Counted from the first letter of the stretch, positions 48,359 through 60,300 are shown. The stretch is DNA of 64,000 nt from Falciphora oryzae (GCA_000733355.1 JNVV01000001.1:3506278-3570277); one strand, 5' to 3'. The notes: generated by a model from the sequence alone, not told the origin. A program made the numbers and translations.

Positions 48359-49600
48359 GGTTTTTTTTTTTTTTTTGTTCACCGAGGGTCGGGTGTGGTT
48401 ATTTTTATTGCGACATTCAGCGACCCGGTCAGTTGGGGGAGTTTCGTTTGTCTAGTCGTCGTCGTAGTCGTCGTCGGTTGCTGATCCGTGCCGCTTTCTA
48501 GCGCATCTCTCTCCCCCTGGTCAACACGTCAAGGAGGCCCGAATCGGCAAAACCATGCGCCGGGCTGGTTCTACGTCGGGGCTTAGCGGGCTTGTGGCGA
48601 AGCGCACACTCTCTATCCCTCTCGCTACGTTGAGTTATCGGTGGCTGGACGCGTGGTTTCTCAGTCTGGATGTCGGGATTCGGGTGCGGGTGCGGTTGGG
48701 CGGGTCCCGTCGGACTGTTGATTCGAGAAAGGAGGCGAGACATGACAACCGCCGGCGGGTGAATCAATGGATTTGAAGCGTCCGGCGCGAACGGGCGCGG
48801 CCCATGTGACGTCGAGAACCCTGCAGGGGACGTGCGGGTACCACCAGCCACACCTGGCAACCAACTGTGGCGCGAGGGACGGTGGAGAAAGGCCGACAGG
48901 GTATCCTGGGCGTGTTTGACCCGTTTTGAATGGCGGGGAAAGCATGCTTCCAAATGGGGAAGGCTTTCGTTTCGTTTTGTTGGAGAAGCAGCAATGACGC
49001 GTGCTTGATGAGGGGGGCTGAGCTGAGCGAGGGTCGCTTTTCAGCCCGAGCCGACGCAACGGATGAGGCAGGCTGTCAGATGGCAAACCATCTTGACAGC
49101 CAGAGAGGTGGCAACCACGCAACCTACCCGACTCCTATCGTGCGATTTTGGTACCTTTGACAGAGACGAAAGGCCAGACACAGAGGAGGGAGCCTCGCAT
49201 TTCCTCGAGCGCTACCCGCCCCCGCTCGGAAAATCAATCCTACATACCAACACCAGCAACGGCAATCAAGACAAAAATCCATAACAGCTTGCCCCCGGCA
49301 CAATCGGATCTCGTCGTGTCTTGGTTCCACACAAAGTGCCTGTCCGTAGTGCTGCCCAAGAAAGGCTAACCCCACCATCAAGCACATAAAGCGTGACACC
49401 TCGCCTTACCTGTTGCCTACCTGTTGCCGTGTGTGGCCACCCAACACTCTCGCTCTCACTCCCACCTTCTCTCACTCTGCGCATTCTCGAGCTTCCATCT
49501 GCGAGCTCTCTGTCGCTCTCTTCTACGCGGCCGAGTCCTTTGCTTCTTCTCCACATCCTCAGTTCCGTCCTTGCCGCGAGGCGCCCCAGGTTTGCCCAAG
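48359..49600. promoter_or_regulatory. Divergent promoter region between SFT1 and YSC84
   Basis: Upstream region of two divergent trafficking genes. The sense strand of SFT1 has A16 next to its start (48361-48376). The YSC84 side is CT-rich from about 49430, a typical leader. No gene was seen. Confidence 0.45.
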
Positions 49601-51087
49601 ATGGGTATCAACAATCCACTGCCGTCGTCAATGGCGTGTAAGTTGTAGATGCGCTTTCATGCTTTCGCGCTTGCCAGTCGCTACGTTGCAGTTGCAGCTC
49701 AGCTCCCGACAACCTGGTTCGGCTGACTGACCAACCCTGCTTTTTTTTTTTTTTCCCCTTGCTCATGCGACAGCGGAATGCAAGAAATGCGGCAAGATCC
49801 TCGCATCCTTTATCGACCCTCGCCAGGCGCTTAGCCCCGACAAAGTCATTCCGCCGTCCATTCTAGCCGAAGCTAAGGCGAGTACTATCCACGCGCCGTC
49901 GTCGCGCCTCTGCATGCACGGCAAACGGGACTACTAACGGCGCCAAAACTCTCCTTCCAGGGGCTCGCCATCCTCACCGTCATCAAGGCCGGCTTCATCG
50001 GCTCCGCCCGGTTCGGCAGCGGACTGGTGATCGCGCGCCTCCCCAATGGGAGCTGGAGCGCCCCGAGTGCCATCGCCACGGGCGGCGCCGGTGTCGGCGG
50101 CCAGATCGGCTTCGAGCTGACCGACTTCGTCTTCATCCTCAACGACGCCAGCGCCATCAAGACCTTCTCCCAGGCCGGCTCCCTGACCCTGGGGGGCAAC
50201 GTCTCGCTCGCCGCCGGGCCGATAGGCCGCAACGCCGAGGCCGCGGGCGCCGCCAGCCTCAAGTCGGTCGCCGCCATCTTCAGCTACAGCAAGACCAAGG
50301 GCCTCTTCGCGGGCGTCTCGCTCGAGGGGTCCGCCATCATCGAGCGGAAGGATGCGAACGCCAAGCTGTACGGCCGCCCCGTCAGCGCCCGCGAGCTGCT
50401 GAGCGGCGCCGAGCCCTCGCCCTACGAGGCCGCGCCGCTCCTCAATATCCTCAACTCGCGCTCCTTCACGAGCATCGGCCGCTCCGGTACCTATAGCGAC
50501 AGCCACATGTACAACGAGTCCCCCCGCTACGACGCGAGCCACGATGACGTCGGCTGGGAGGGCCGCAGGGGCAGCGCCTACGGTGAGGGCAGCCAGCAAC
50601 CGTCGTCGTCGGGCGCCGCCGCCGCCGCCACCGCCGCCTCCAGGGGCGGGGCCGAGGAGTTTGGCGGGCCGAAACGATCGAGCACATGGCAGGATAACAG
50701 CGCGTATGGCACGGCGGCCGCGGGCGTCTCGAGGTCCAACACCTTCAGCGCAGGCGCAGCGACGGGCAAGCCCGGCAGACCGGCGGCTCCGAAGCCCAAC
50801 TTTGCTAGCAAGCAGGCGATGCTTAAGAAGAATGAGGCCGTCGCACTTTTCACCTTTGATGCGGACCAGCCCGGCGACCTCGGATTCAAGAAGGGCGACA
50901 TCATTACGGTATTGAAGAAGACGGATAGCGATAACGATTGGTGGTATGTCTATCTGTAACCCCCTTTTTTTTCCTTTGTCACAGTTTGAGTCTTGGACAC
51001 TGATTTGCTGACTCGATTTGCAGGACTGGCATGATTGGCAACCGACACGGCATCTTCCCGAGCAATTACGTGAAGCTGCAATCTTGA
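49601..51087 (+). CDS. YSC84: YSC84/LSB3-type SYLF and SH3 actin-patch protein
   Basis: Cortical actin and endocytosis protein; yeast Ysc84 and Lsb3 bind phosphoinositides and actin through the SYLF domain and Las17 through SH3. Exons 49601-49637, 49774-49877, 49961-50943 and 51024-51087 (395 aa). The second intron (83 nt) appears to use a GC donor, AAG|GCGAGT, with a CTAAC branch site and a CCAG acceptor; no GT donor keeps the frame. The SYLF domain fills about residues 12-225 (SECKKCGKILASFIDPRQ, GLAILTVIKAGFIGSARFGS, GGAGVGGQIGFELTDFVFIL). A Ser/Ala/Gly-rich linker follows. The SH3 domain is at about 338-395 (ALFTFDADQPGDLGFKKGD, then [20 protein letters not shown]), split by the last intron. 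A possible poly(A) signal AATAAA is at 51251-51256. Confidence 0.95.
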
Positions 51088-52465
51088 ATGGCTACCTAAG
51101 CACCTTTGAAGGAGCCTAGCATCTTTGAACAAGCTCGTTTGTTTCACCACCCGAGCGCTGGTTGATTTTCTTTGCCTCGACCCAGATCATGATTTCCCTT
51201 GTTTTTTGTTGTCTGTTTTGTTTCTCATTGGGCATGCTTGGAGTTTCGGGAATAAATGATATAATAAGGGTTCCCATTTTATGCTAGTCACTCAATGATA
51301 CCTCGAATCGAATGGAAGGTCATTGGATTGTGAATGGATGGTGGCATGCTCGCAGTATGTCGACGGGATTCAGCCCCGCCTTTTTCAGGAACCCCCTTTT
51401 TCAGAGCAATACCCTTCAACTCGGTAGGTAGTCTAGCCTATACCCTGCGGTTTATTTCTCCCTAGGTCCGTAGGTACTATACATCTTTAGCATTTAGCTT
51501 TTATCAATTACCTAATGACACGTGCTATCCCCACGTATGTCGTGCCCCTACAGGATGCCTACGCGAGGTTCATGCAGTGTAATACGAACTGAGCCGCGCC
51601 CTGTGCCTTCCCGACCGCGATGGAGATACATTTGGTAGCCTGGAATGTTGTTGCTTTTAGATGTTTATGTTGGTAGGAATGTCTCTCCTATAAGGCGTGG
51701 AGATCTCCAAAAGGGATGAACAACGATCGTTATATCTGTGAATAGAATTTCTTATTGTGAATGGAGGGAAGGAATCTATCTGCAAGAGAGGGAGCAGGAG
51801 ATTGGTATATATACACGAAATAGATCACCAAAGGGCCAGTTCCCTGCTCCCTTCCTTTGGGTCCCGCGGATCCCGTGATCCCAGACCCTCCGGGTTCCTC
51901 CAAGTGCATGCGCCGGATAACGATATCCAACAGTTTATTCATTTTCCAACACCCTTGAGTTTGAATCAAGACGCAACCGAGAATATCCCCGTGAGTGCGT
52001 TGAGACTCACCGGCTATTAGCCACCCAACGGCACCCGACGGCACCCAACGGTACTCAAGAGAACACTAAAGAAAAAAAAGGGAGGGAAAAAGGGGGAAAG
52101 AAAAAAGGGAAGGAAAAAGGGGNNNNNNNNNNNNNNNNNNNNNNNNNNNNNNNNNNNNNNNNNNNNNNNNNNNNNNNNNNNNNNNNNNNNNNNNNNNNNN
52201 NNNNNNNGAAGGCTAACAACAGGAAAGCAAAAACGAAAAAAGAGAGGAATCAGAGTGTACCGGAGCAGATCTAATCCGATGTACCCTTCGATACTTTTCT
52301 GTGAGCCTGGCTCCTTCCGGCCCATACTCATGTGAGCACGCGAGGGCCCCGCCGCGGCCCTGCACTTGATAGAGATTTCCCGGCAGGCCGCGTCTACCGG
52401 CCTGCCGGGAGTCGAAGACATCTTCTTTCCATCCATTTGCTACGCCACGCGCTATCATAGCCACG
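51088..52465. other. Convergent spacer with an assembly gap
   Basis: Includes the YSC84 3' UTR (AATAAA at 51251-51256) and purine-rich low-complexity sequence (52060-52122) running into the gap. No gene was seen. Confidence 0.5.
52123..52207. other. Assembly gap (85 N)
   Basis: 85 N preceded by a GA-rich stretch and followed by A-rich sequence; probably an unresolved low-complexity tract. Confidence 0.99.
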
Positions 52466-52993
52466 CTAACGCATGAGATGCTTGGGGTAGATAAGGAGGA
52501 TGCCGGCGTCCTTGTCCTCGTGAATCCAGCGTTGAAGAAGAACAGCCCATTTCCAAAACGGTTCGGGCTCATTAGCAGCTGACTCTTGTTTCGTATTCCC
52601 GCCCATGTAGCCGCCGACGCGAAGCGACACGAACGGGGCCCGCGCCGGGTTGAGAGTGACGCCGTCCTGCAGATAGACGTTTGTGTTCTGGGCGGCCCGA
52701 CGCTCCAGGTCCGACAGCCACACCTCGATCTCCTTGCTGTACTGCATCTGGTACTCCAAGTCGTCGGGGCTGCCGTATGTGGCTGCAGCAGCCGCTTCCT
52801 CGCGCCCATTGACGTCTATATGGTCTTGGCAGGGCTCCTGGCCCGATGCCAGGTCCGCCGTGCTTTCATGCTCCCAACCCCAGGTGCTGACCGTGCCGTC
52901 TCCATACCCACTCTTGACGGATGCGCTGTCATCGGACGCATACAGAGGCGAGAGTGGCGGCGAATCGGGAGCGGCTTGATTCGGACCGGCCAT
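52466..52993 (-). CDS. Unknown conserved-looking 175-aa protein
   Basis: I do not recognise a family. The single-exon ORF starts at an ATG in good context (ACCATGG on the sense strand). The N-terminal 70 residues are acidic and Ser-rich, with PPLSPLYASDDS, suggesting disorder. The rest looks folded: EIEVWLSDLERRAAQ is a predicted helix, and AGILLIYPKHLMR is hydrophobic near the end. Trp and aromatic residues are frequent (WGWEH, FWKWAVLLQRW), unlike chance ORFs. There is no signal peptide or membrane helix. It stands alone between a gap-bearing spacer and a long empty region. An extra exon past the stop is possible. Gene call moderately sure, function unknown. Confidence 0.65.
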   Translation of the reverse strand: MAGPNQAAPDSPPLSPLYASDDSASVKSGYGDGTVSTWGWEHESTADLASGQEPCQDHIDVNGREEAAAAATYGSPDDLEYQMQYSKEIEVWLSDLERRAAQNTNVYLQDGVTLNPARAPFVSLRVGGYMGGNTKQESAANEPEPFWKWAVLLQRWIHEDKDAGILLIYPKHLMR

Positions 52994-54817
52994 GGTTCCG
53001 CGGCGGTACTCTGCCCAGTGTCGATGGGATGACTGTACCCCTGGCTCGCGGTCCTCTGGACAGGGACGGAGCGGCGTGCCTGGGGCTTGGCGGCCGGACG
53101 ATGTCGACGTGGGTTCCTTTTGCGCGGGCCTTCGACTCGCTTAGTTAATTACTTGAAATTGCTATAAATCCGGACCCAAAAGCTAATAGCCTGGAGGTGG
53201 TAGGTAGGGAAGAAGTCTTACATCCCGGGGCTGGGAGAGAAGGGGGAACGGTTGTCTTGAGTGGTCACAGGTAGGATATGGTCGGGGCTCTGCTAAAGTC
53301 TTGCTGTTCAGACTTGATACAGCTGGCAGATGCCCCAGATCCCGTCTCCTTTTATACACTGTCCCTCCCTACGCCGATTGAAATTGTCATCTTCTGCGGT
53401 CAGGCTGTGGCCGAGCTCGTGCCGCCCGATCCTGGTAATATGATGCTAGTTGGCAAGGCTCAACATGATCGCTACGACGCCCGATAGAGGTGCGTCTGTG
53501 TCGCCCCGAATTGCCTCATCCACGGTAAATAACTCTCCGACTTTCCACCGCCTAATCAAAGACCCCGAGACGCATGTTGTGTCATATTAGAAGCGACGTA
53601 GCCGCGGGCATGATGGGCACCTAGACACAGTTTTCAGTGGCGTTCCCAACCGGGCTAGAGGTAGCATTTGGGCGCCTACAGATACGAAAGCCGGGCGTAG
53701 AAAGGGGGTGTCGTGATCCACACATCCCCCCCGGCCACGCGTGGCCGCTTTAGCCACGGCCACCTCAGCGAGCCAGTCAGGAAGCGCGGGTCAAGCCAAC
53801 TTGGCTAGAAAGGCAGACAATGAACACGCATCCCGGCCTGCAGATGGCGGTGGTTCGCATTGTATGCTCTCAACAATAGGCATGCGATGCAAATCGCCGA
53901 GGTGCTGGGGGCTCCTCGGGAGAAAAAAAAAACAGCGGTCAGCCCAAGGCTGGGAGACCCGGTTTCATAAAGGCGGCCGCCCCTGCGGGGAGACGTGTAA
54001 TATTCTATCCGTTGCCAGGTGCGCCCTATTACGTTCGTCGAGTTATATCTTTACTCCGCCTTTCCCTCTGGCACGGCGGCCTTTACGAACAGCCTCTGGT
54101 CGTGCCTTTTTCTCCTTCGGTCAAGCAGCGGACAGCCATTTCTGGATGGCCAGACACGCGAACCATTGCCAGCACCTGCAACCCTGGCCGACTCTTTTTC
54201 CATTCCGGAGAGAGCCAATGGCGGAGGAGCTCAGCCAGGAAAAGGCAACAAGTACCACTGCTGAAAGGCAGCATGTCACTCACTAGCCGTCTGGCATGGC
54301 AGATCCATGGGGGATGAGGCCGGAAATACTCAAACGGCCGCCGCTGAGGTACTCGAGAAGTGGATAAACGCGGAAAGCACCATGCCAAGCCTTGCTTCGC
54401 TGGCGATGGAGACACGCCTAAATACTGGTGTATTCCCAAGTCAAAGCTGTCACTTCATCCAAGTGCTGACCTCGTCTCAGTCCGACTGAACACTTTAAGA
54501 GCCCCCTTCTCACCACGGCCTAAGAAACTTGAACCTCTCCTTCATCCGGCCACCTCGCTCGATCCATCTAATGATCATGCCTCCTTCAAGATGATCCTGT
54601 AGCCTTTACCTGCGTCCTAAGGTTCGTCCAAGAGAAGGCCTGAGGGACTGGACCATCTGCAAGTCCAGACAGGCAAGCTCGACTTCGACCTCAAGAACCT
54701 CCATTTTAAGCCACGACCTTCGGCCCGAGTGTTAGTTTCTCAGTTCCGCTGCGCACGCCCGCGATCCTCAATCACTCTCGAGATAGCAGGAAACCAAGAC
54801 CGAGTATTTCGAATCGG
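52994..54817. other. Divergent spacer between two unknown genes
   Basis: About 1.8 kb with no supported gene. A perfect 14-bp palindrome with an ACGCGT core lies at 53733-53746 (GGCCACGCGTGGCC). An open frame at 53741-54286 lacks an ATG start and recognisable features. Confidence 0.45.
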
Positions 54818-56137
54818 ATGATGCCGAAACGGCCGCGCAAGTACAACCCGAACGGCCCCGGCCGCCCTCCCAACAACTTACTGGAGGTCATCGGGACCAA
54901 AGGCACGGGCGGGGCTGCGGGCCGGCGTCCCGCTCTCGCTCCCGCCGTCACGGAGACGGCAAGCACCTCTCTCGCGTACCCACACGTCTCGGCTGGCCAC
55001 CAAACCCCCAACGGCAAGGCCGGTGGGCCGGAGAACAGTGCGGTGCCCCCGCCCAACGAGCCGGTGACGCCTGCCTTGGTCGACGCGTACTCGGGGGCGG
55101 CCCCCATGGCTGGTCAGACCGGTGAGAATGGAGGTTTGCATGCCCCGACGTCAGCGCCTTCGGCCGTCGACACATACGGGGACCTCAGCGTCGAGATGCC
55201 GGGCCAACCCCCGGCAGACCAAGGTTTCGATCCAGCCCAGCACCAGTCGACTCAGGGATTCGACCCAACCCAGAACCAGCCGGCCCAGGAGTTCCATCCA
55301 GCCCAGCACCAGCCAGCCCAGGGGTTCCATCAGGACCACATATTCGAAAGAATTCCCTTGATGCGGCACTGGGAGACAGCGGCCCAGCAAGCCTCGGTAC
55401 CAGCACAGGCTCCGCAGTCATGGGTCTCCGGCCACGTCGATGTCGGTCCTGAGTATATTGGCGTGCTGTCTGGAGAGGGTCACTTCGAGGGATGCACCGC
55501 CGTCATCGACAACGACCCGAGAGTCACAATAAGCACTGTCGGGGAGAAACTTGTCAGCCAGAAGCTTCTGCGCCAGGTCATGGCCCCTCCGCAGCTTGGA
55601 CGAGACGACTTCATCAGCTTGATAGTCCACCGTACACCAAAGAAGCCGTGCTTCCAGATCTATGCCCTTGTTGGACCCATTAGACCTGGGGCCGACCTGT
55701 CCTTGTGCCTGGAGCATGCCCGCATGCTCGGCCTTCTGGACCAGGGCCCTGTGACGGCAGGTCATTATCCGAACTTGGGGGCGTGGGGTAATGGATTTGG
55801 TGGTGAGTCGCAGTCTAGCCCAAGACGAGAGGACAGAAGCAGGCGTCGGGATGATGGAGTGAGTTACTGACCAGGTGAGCAAAATCTAGGCGGCCCTTCC
55901 GCACCTCCCACGCTTAGCATGCCGACCTACGGAACACAACAGTGGAGCGCCAGCGGCACGGGCACGATTTACACCCCGACCACCACGTCCGGCGCCTCCA
56001 CGTTGTCGTTGTGGACAAACTCGCCCTCGAACGGCATCATCATCAACAATATGACCAACGACGACACGACCAATGACGACTTCACCAGCTTTGCTCCCCC
56101 GCATCAGGACGGGGGCGGCGGCCCCCATCAGTATTGA
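54818..56137 (+). CDS. Unknown 410-aa protein with Gln/Pro-rich repeats
   Basis: No family recognised. Exons 54818-55802 and 55890-56137; the 87-nt intron has a GTGAGT donor, a TTACTGACC branch site and a TCTAG acceptor, joining GNGFGGGPSAPPTLSMPTYG in frame. The N-terminus is basic and Pro/Gly-rich (PKRPRKYNPNGPGRPPNN), faintly like an AT-hook but without the RGRP core. Three 11-residue repeats and a partial fourth (type QGFDPAQHQST) are at about 135-172. A compact region at about 205-300 (VGPEYIGVLSGEGHFEGCTA, DDFISLIVHRTPKKPCFQIY) looks folded. The C-terminus is Thr/Ser/Asn-rich. There is no signal peptide. It could be a nuclear or regulatory protein, but that is speculation. Confidence 0.7.
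55220..55333 (+). repeat. 33-bp in-frame tandem repeats
   Basis: Units at 55220-55252, 55253-55285 and 55286-55318 and a partial at 55319-55333 encode QGFDPAQHQST, QGFDPTQNQPA, QEFHPAQHQPA and QGFHQ. The copies have diverged at DNA level. Confidence 0.9.
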
Positions 56138-57376
56138 GGCACAGCCTGGCAGCCTGTTGGCGCCACGATGTCGACAGTCTCTCCCGACTGGTAGATGCCG
56201 ACGGCTGCCACGTGGGCTGCCCGGGCCTTGGAGGAGCATGCTACGGGCGCCACCCCTATCCCTTAGCGTAGGTGGCCTGTCCAATACCAGCACGCTCAAC
56301 GCCAGGCCCGCATCTTACGTTATACCACCTGGCCAGTGAGTTGGAACCTCCCCCGTCCCCACCCCATGCGGCCAGAAACCTGATGCCAGATACCGGGAAT
56401 CCAATGTGCAAAATCTCACGCTTCGAACAACATCAGTCTCGTACTTCAACGCACGGAGCCTCCCAATTTGATAGGTTCGAGGGCTAAACACCTCGCGTTT
56501 TCAACAACGACCCAAGACACACCCGTGGGGGAAATCTGGATATTGTTTCTCTTGTTCGACTTTTCTCTTTCTCCGTTTGCGTTGTTCTTTGGAATCGTGA
56601 CCTTTGAGGTCGGAACTGAGTCCATGGTTGAGATCTAGGGTCGCACTTGGTCAGGGGTTCTCCGGGCAATACTGCCGAGAACATCGGTTAATGGCGCCTG
56701 CTTCCCGCCCCTCAGCACCATCCAGCCTTCCAACCTAATAAGGCCCTCCTTGATCAATTCATACGTTGATTCCTATTCTTAACCTTACTTCTCTATTTCT
56801 TTCTCGGCTCTTGACCTTCAACACTCTGCCACCATCCACCCAATGTACCTAAATGCATGGGCTTTCGCCCGAGGAAAGGCCAAAACGCCGCCCCCTCGCC
56901 TTGTCCACGGTTTCTTCATGCAAGACGGTAGTCAAGCAGATTTAATTTCTTTTCAGGTACCCCCCCACCCGGAATTGGTTATGAGTGACTGCAACGAACA
57001 GACAAGCGCTTCGAAACTGCATCATCAAACTTTGGCGACGTCAAAGAACAATGACGAGTGGTACAGACAATTTAGTGACACACATGCCTCTTCGAGCCTA
57101 GGTAGACTAGGTGGGGATTGGGCACAATGGGATTACATTTCGCTAAACTCGCGCCGAGAGTTTGGCAACCGTCATCAAGCCCAGCTGGACTTTTCCTTCC
57201 TGCTGTTTTTGGACGATTGTTCCAAGGTCTAGCTAGAACATGCGTGCTGGGTGGGTAAACAAGACACCAAAACCAAACCCAAAAAGAATAGGGGTAACAG
57301 ATGATATAGACGCTGTGGAGAGAGTAAAGTAATGAAAAGGCTGAAGGTAAAAAGTGACACGCCAGCCTCGAACCCA
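56138..57376. other. Convergent spacer, with one doubtful ORF
   Basis: Probable 3' UTRs of both neighbours. The only ORF of note is at 56843-57232, described separately. Confidence 0.45.
56843..57232 (+). CDS. Doubtful 129-aa ORF
   Basis: The ATG is preceded by a CT-rich stretch (56770-56840) ending CCACCATCCACCCA, much like a fungal leader. The product has no domain, signal peptide or membrane helix that I recognise, and its composition is not clearly coding. It lies on the strand opposite the 3' side of the HECT gene. It may be a small lineage-specific gene or chance. Confidence 0.2.
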   Translation: MYLNAWAFARGKAKTPPPRLVHGFFMQDGSQADLISFQVPPHPELVMSDCNEQTSASKLHHQTLATSKNNDEWYRQFSDTHASSSLGRLGGDWAQWDYISLNSRREFGNRHQAQLDFSFLLFLDDCSKV

Positions 57377-60300
57377 TCACGCAAAGCCGAACCCCTGCGC
57401 GTTCTCCAGCGCCATGCACAGCCTCTCGCGCAGCACCTCCTTGTCGCGGTACTGCGGCAGCAGCAGCGTGCCGTAGCACGTGTAAGCCGTCGGCAGGTGG
57501 CCGCCGTCCCCCTCCTCCTCGCCGTTGCGCTGCACGACAAACTGCAGGTTCTTCATGCCGCCGACGGGCACGCGGTCCGACGCCGTGACGAACTCGAGCA
57601 GCTTGCGTCGCATGCCGTCGTCGAACTTCTTGACGATGGACCAGAAGTCGCGCACGGTCCGGTGCGACGCGTCCCACCCGACGTAGCGCGCATGCCGCCG
57701 CAGCTCCGACACGTCGATCTCCTGCACGCCCTCCACCACCGACCGCAGCAGCCGCGGCGTCAGCAGCGTCAGCGCCTTGGGCCCCAGGCACGCCCGGAAC
57801 CCCCGCGCGAACGCCTCGAACTGCGGTCGCACGCTCACGTCCGTCAGGTACCGGATGTAGTCGGCCACGTACGCGTTGCGGTTCTCTCGCGTCACCAGTG
57901 GCGCGTCCTGCGGGTTGCCCTCGTGGAGCGGCACCGACGCGCTCGCCGACGACACCCCGCCGAACGCGTGCTTGCTCGGGAAGGACGGCCACCGCGCCTC
58001 GCTGCCGCCCTTCATTTCTCGCGAGACCGGCTCCCCGAACACCGAGATGGAAAACTCGTATGTGCGCGCAAACACGTCCTCAACCGCCCCATCCTTCTCG
58101 TCCCAGTCGAGCAGCGTCGTCAGCCCGCTCGCCAGGTCCGGCCAGCCGTCCGAGATGTGGTGCAGGTCTGTGACGGGCTCGCCCAGGAGCTTGCAGTACA
58201 GAGCCTCAGGGAAGGTTACTGGAAGCGTTAGGCCGTTGTAGACGGCCAGAGAGAAAAGCAGGCCAATGAGCTCGAACTTGAAATCGGGCTCCGGTGACCC
58301 CGGATTGAACCAAGTCATCCTCGTTCGCTCATCAACCGTGAACAGCCCAAAATCGGGGTCGAGCGCCTCGGCCATGGCCATGCGGAAGAACTCCTGCTGC
58401 ACTCCTCCAGAGTCAAATCCTTCCTCGCCTGTTTCCTCGCCAAGCTTCACCTTCAGGGGTCGCATCAGCTCGCGCTCCTCCCTCCGCCAGAGCTGGTCAA
58501 ACGTGTCCATCAATACACTGTCCCGCCTGATACTTAGGACTAGGTACTTGGACGACGCGGCTTTCAACATGTCTTGCAAGACATGCTTGTGATGGGGGTT
58601 GATGATGAGATTGCCACGTGGGGGGATTATGGCGTTCATACGCTCCTGTAGTGAGCTAGACTCCTCGAAGGAGCGACTCATCCGAGAGAAGTTGATCGAC
58701 CGGAAGTACGACACCAGCTTGGATGGACTAAAAATGTATGGGAAATCCAGCAGGTGGAGCCTGTGTTTACTCGACTTGGACGACAGCCACGACACAGGCA
58801 CCTCGACCTCGTCGAGCCGTTCCGCAAAGTAGTCAGCACGGAACTGGCCGTCAGCGAGGACCAGAAGCCGTCGTTTGTGATCTGTTCTCATGTTAGCCGC
58901 AACTACTCGATACCTATGCCTGTGGTAGATCTTAGGAAGAGGACTGATGAGCCTATATAGACTTACACATAGCCTTGATCAGCGCCAGGGCGCCGCCGAA
59001 AGGCCCATCCCCTGGCACCTCAGGCTGTCCATCCCACTCTTGGAGCATGATGTTTCTGGCCCAGTCGAGGAGAAGCGTGGGCGCCCGGATCTCGTGCACG
59101 GCCCGGTTCTGGATAGTAAACAGAAGTCCGTGTAGCGTATCGGCGTTCAAGAAATCGAGTTGCTGGAACAGCGGCGTGAGGATTTCGTGCTCCTCAGGCT
59201 GGCCGTCCGCAGAGACCGTGTTTGCGGCGGCTATCTGGCTATAGTATTCGCGTGTTGGGATGGCCGAAAAGAGCCTCCTGGCCAGTCGGATAGCCAGATC
59301 GTTTGATAGGGCATCGTTGTAGGCTAGACATAGCTTGGTAGATTGCCTCGCGACGGCGCCGGTCCTGGCTAGGATCAAGCCGTGCGACCGGATGCGGGAC
59401 ATGTCCTGTAGCTCCTCCTTCCTGAGCGTCACGGGGGCAACGGCGATCAAGAGATGGAGGCATATCGACAGCAGCGCACCCGCCTCTGCATCGGACAGTG
59501 TGTTATCCTGCTTGGGAAACAGCCTCGCATTGGGTGACCTTAGGGACTGGACCGACTTTGGTGGGATAAACAACGCCTCGGCTGCTATCCACAGGCTGTG
59601 GATCACGACAGTCGGTGCCGCCCGGCTCATCCTCAACATGCAGTACCACAGAGTCTGCGAGTCAAAGAGCTGTCCCTTCTTGGTGAAGGACTTGATGAGC
59701 CGGCGGGGGTCGCTGAGCACGTAAAAGAAGGTCTGCTCGACAAACATCATCCAACGATAGTGCAGGTCCGCCGGATATGGTATGGGCGTAGGCATCTTCC
59801 TCTGCAGCGGCTTCGTTCTGTGTGACACGCCCTCCCTGACCGGGTCGGTTCTCATGACATACCTCGGCTCGAAAAGGTGCGACTCGGCCGTGCCATCATC
59901 TTGCAGAATGTCGCAGAACAGATCCACGATCTCTGGGTTGAGCCGGGTGAGGGACTGAGGAAGGAAGGCTTTGTAAGCACGCTCGAACGCCTCGTCGACG
60001 TCGGATTGCGATGCCTCGCAGTACGACCTGTCTGAGGATGAACTGGCCTCAGGGGAGTGCGCAAGTCGCTCGTGGTTATCGGCCTTGCTGCCCTCATTGC
60101 CGTCGCTTTGGCCGCGACCAAGCTTCGGTCGCGCATCGCCGGTGGCGTTGGGCTTTGGGGGTGGCATAGTCTCGAGGGGGACCCCGTCGAGGATGCCTGT
60201 GTTTGATAGCTGGGAGATGGGTCTAGGGATGGCTGAGGTTGCGGGTTTCAACGACGTCCTCGAACCCTTCTCCTGCGCCAAGTTAGGTAAACGGGGTGAT

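Noticed and set aside
53733..53746. Perfect 14-bp palindrome GGCCACGCGTGGCC
   Set aside because: Short GC-rich palindromes are expected by chance in a window this size, and no nearby gene start gives it a role.
53741..54286. 181-codon plus-strand open frame
   Set aside because: It begins with GTG rather than ATG and shows no conserved motif.
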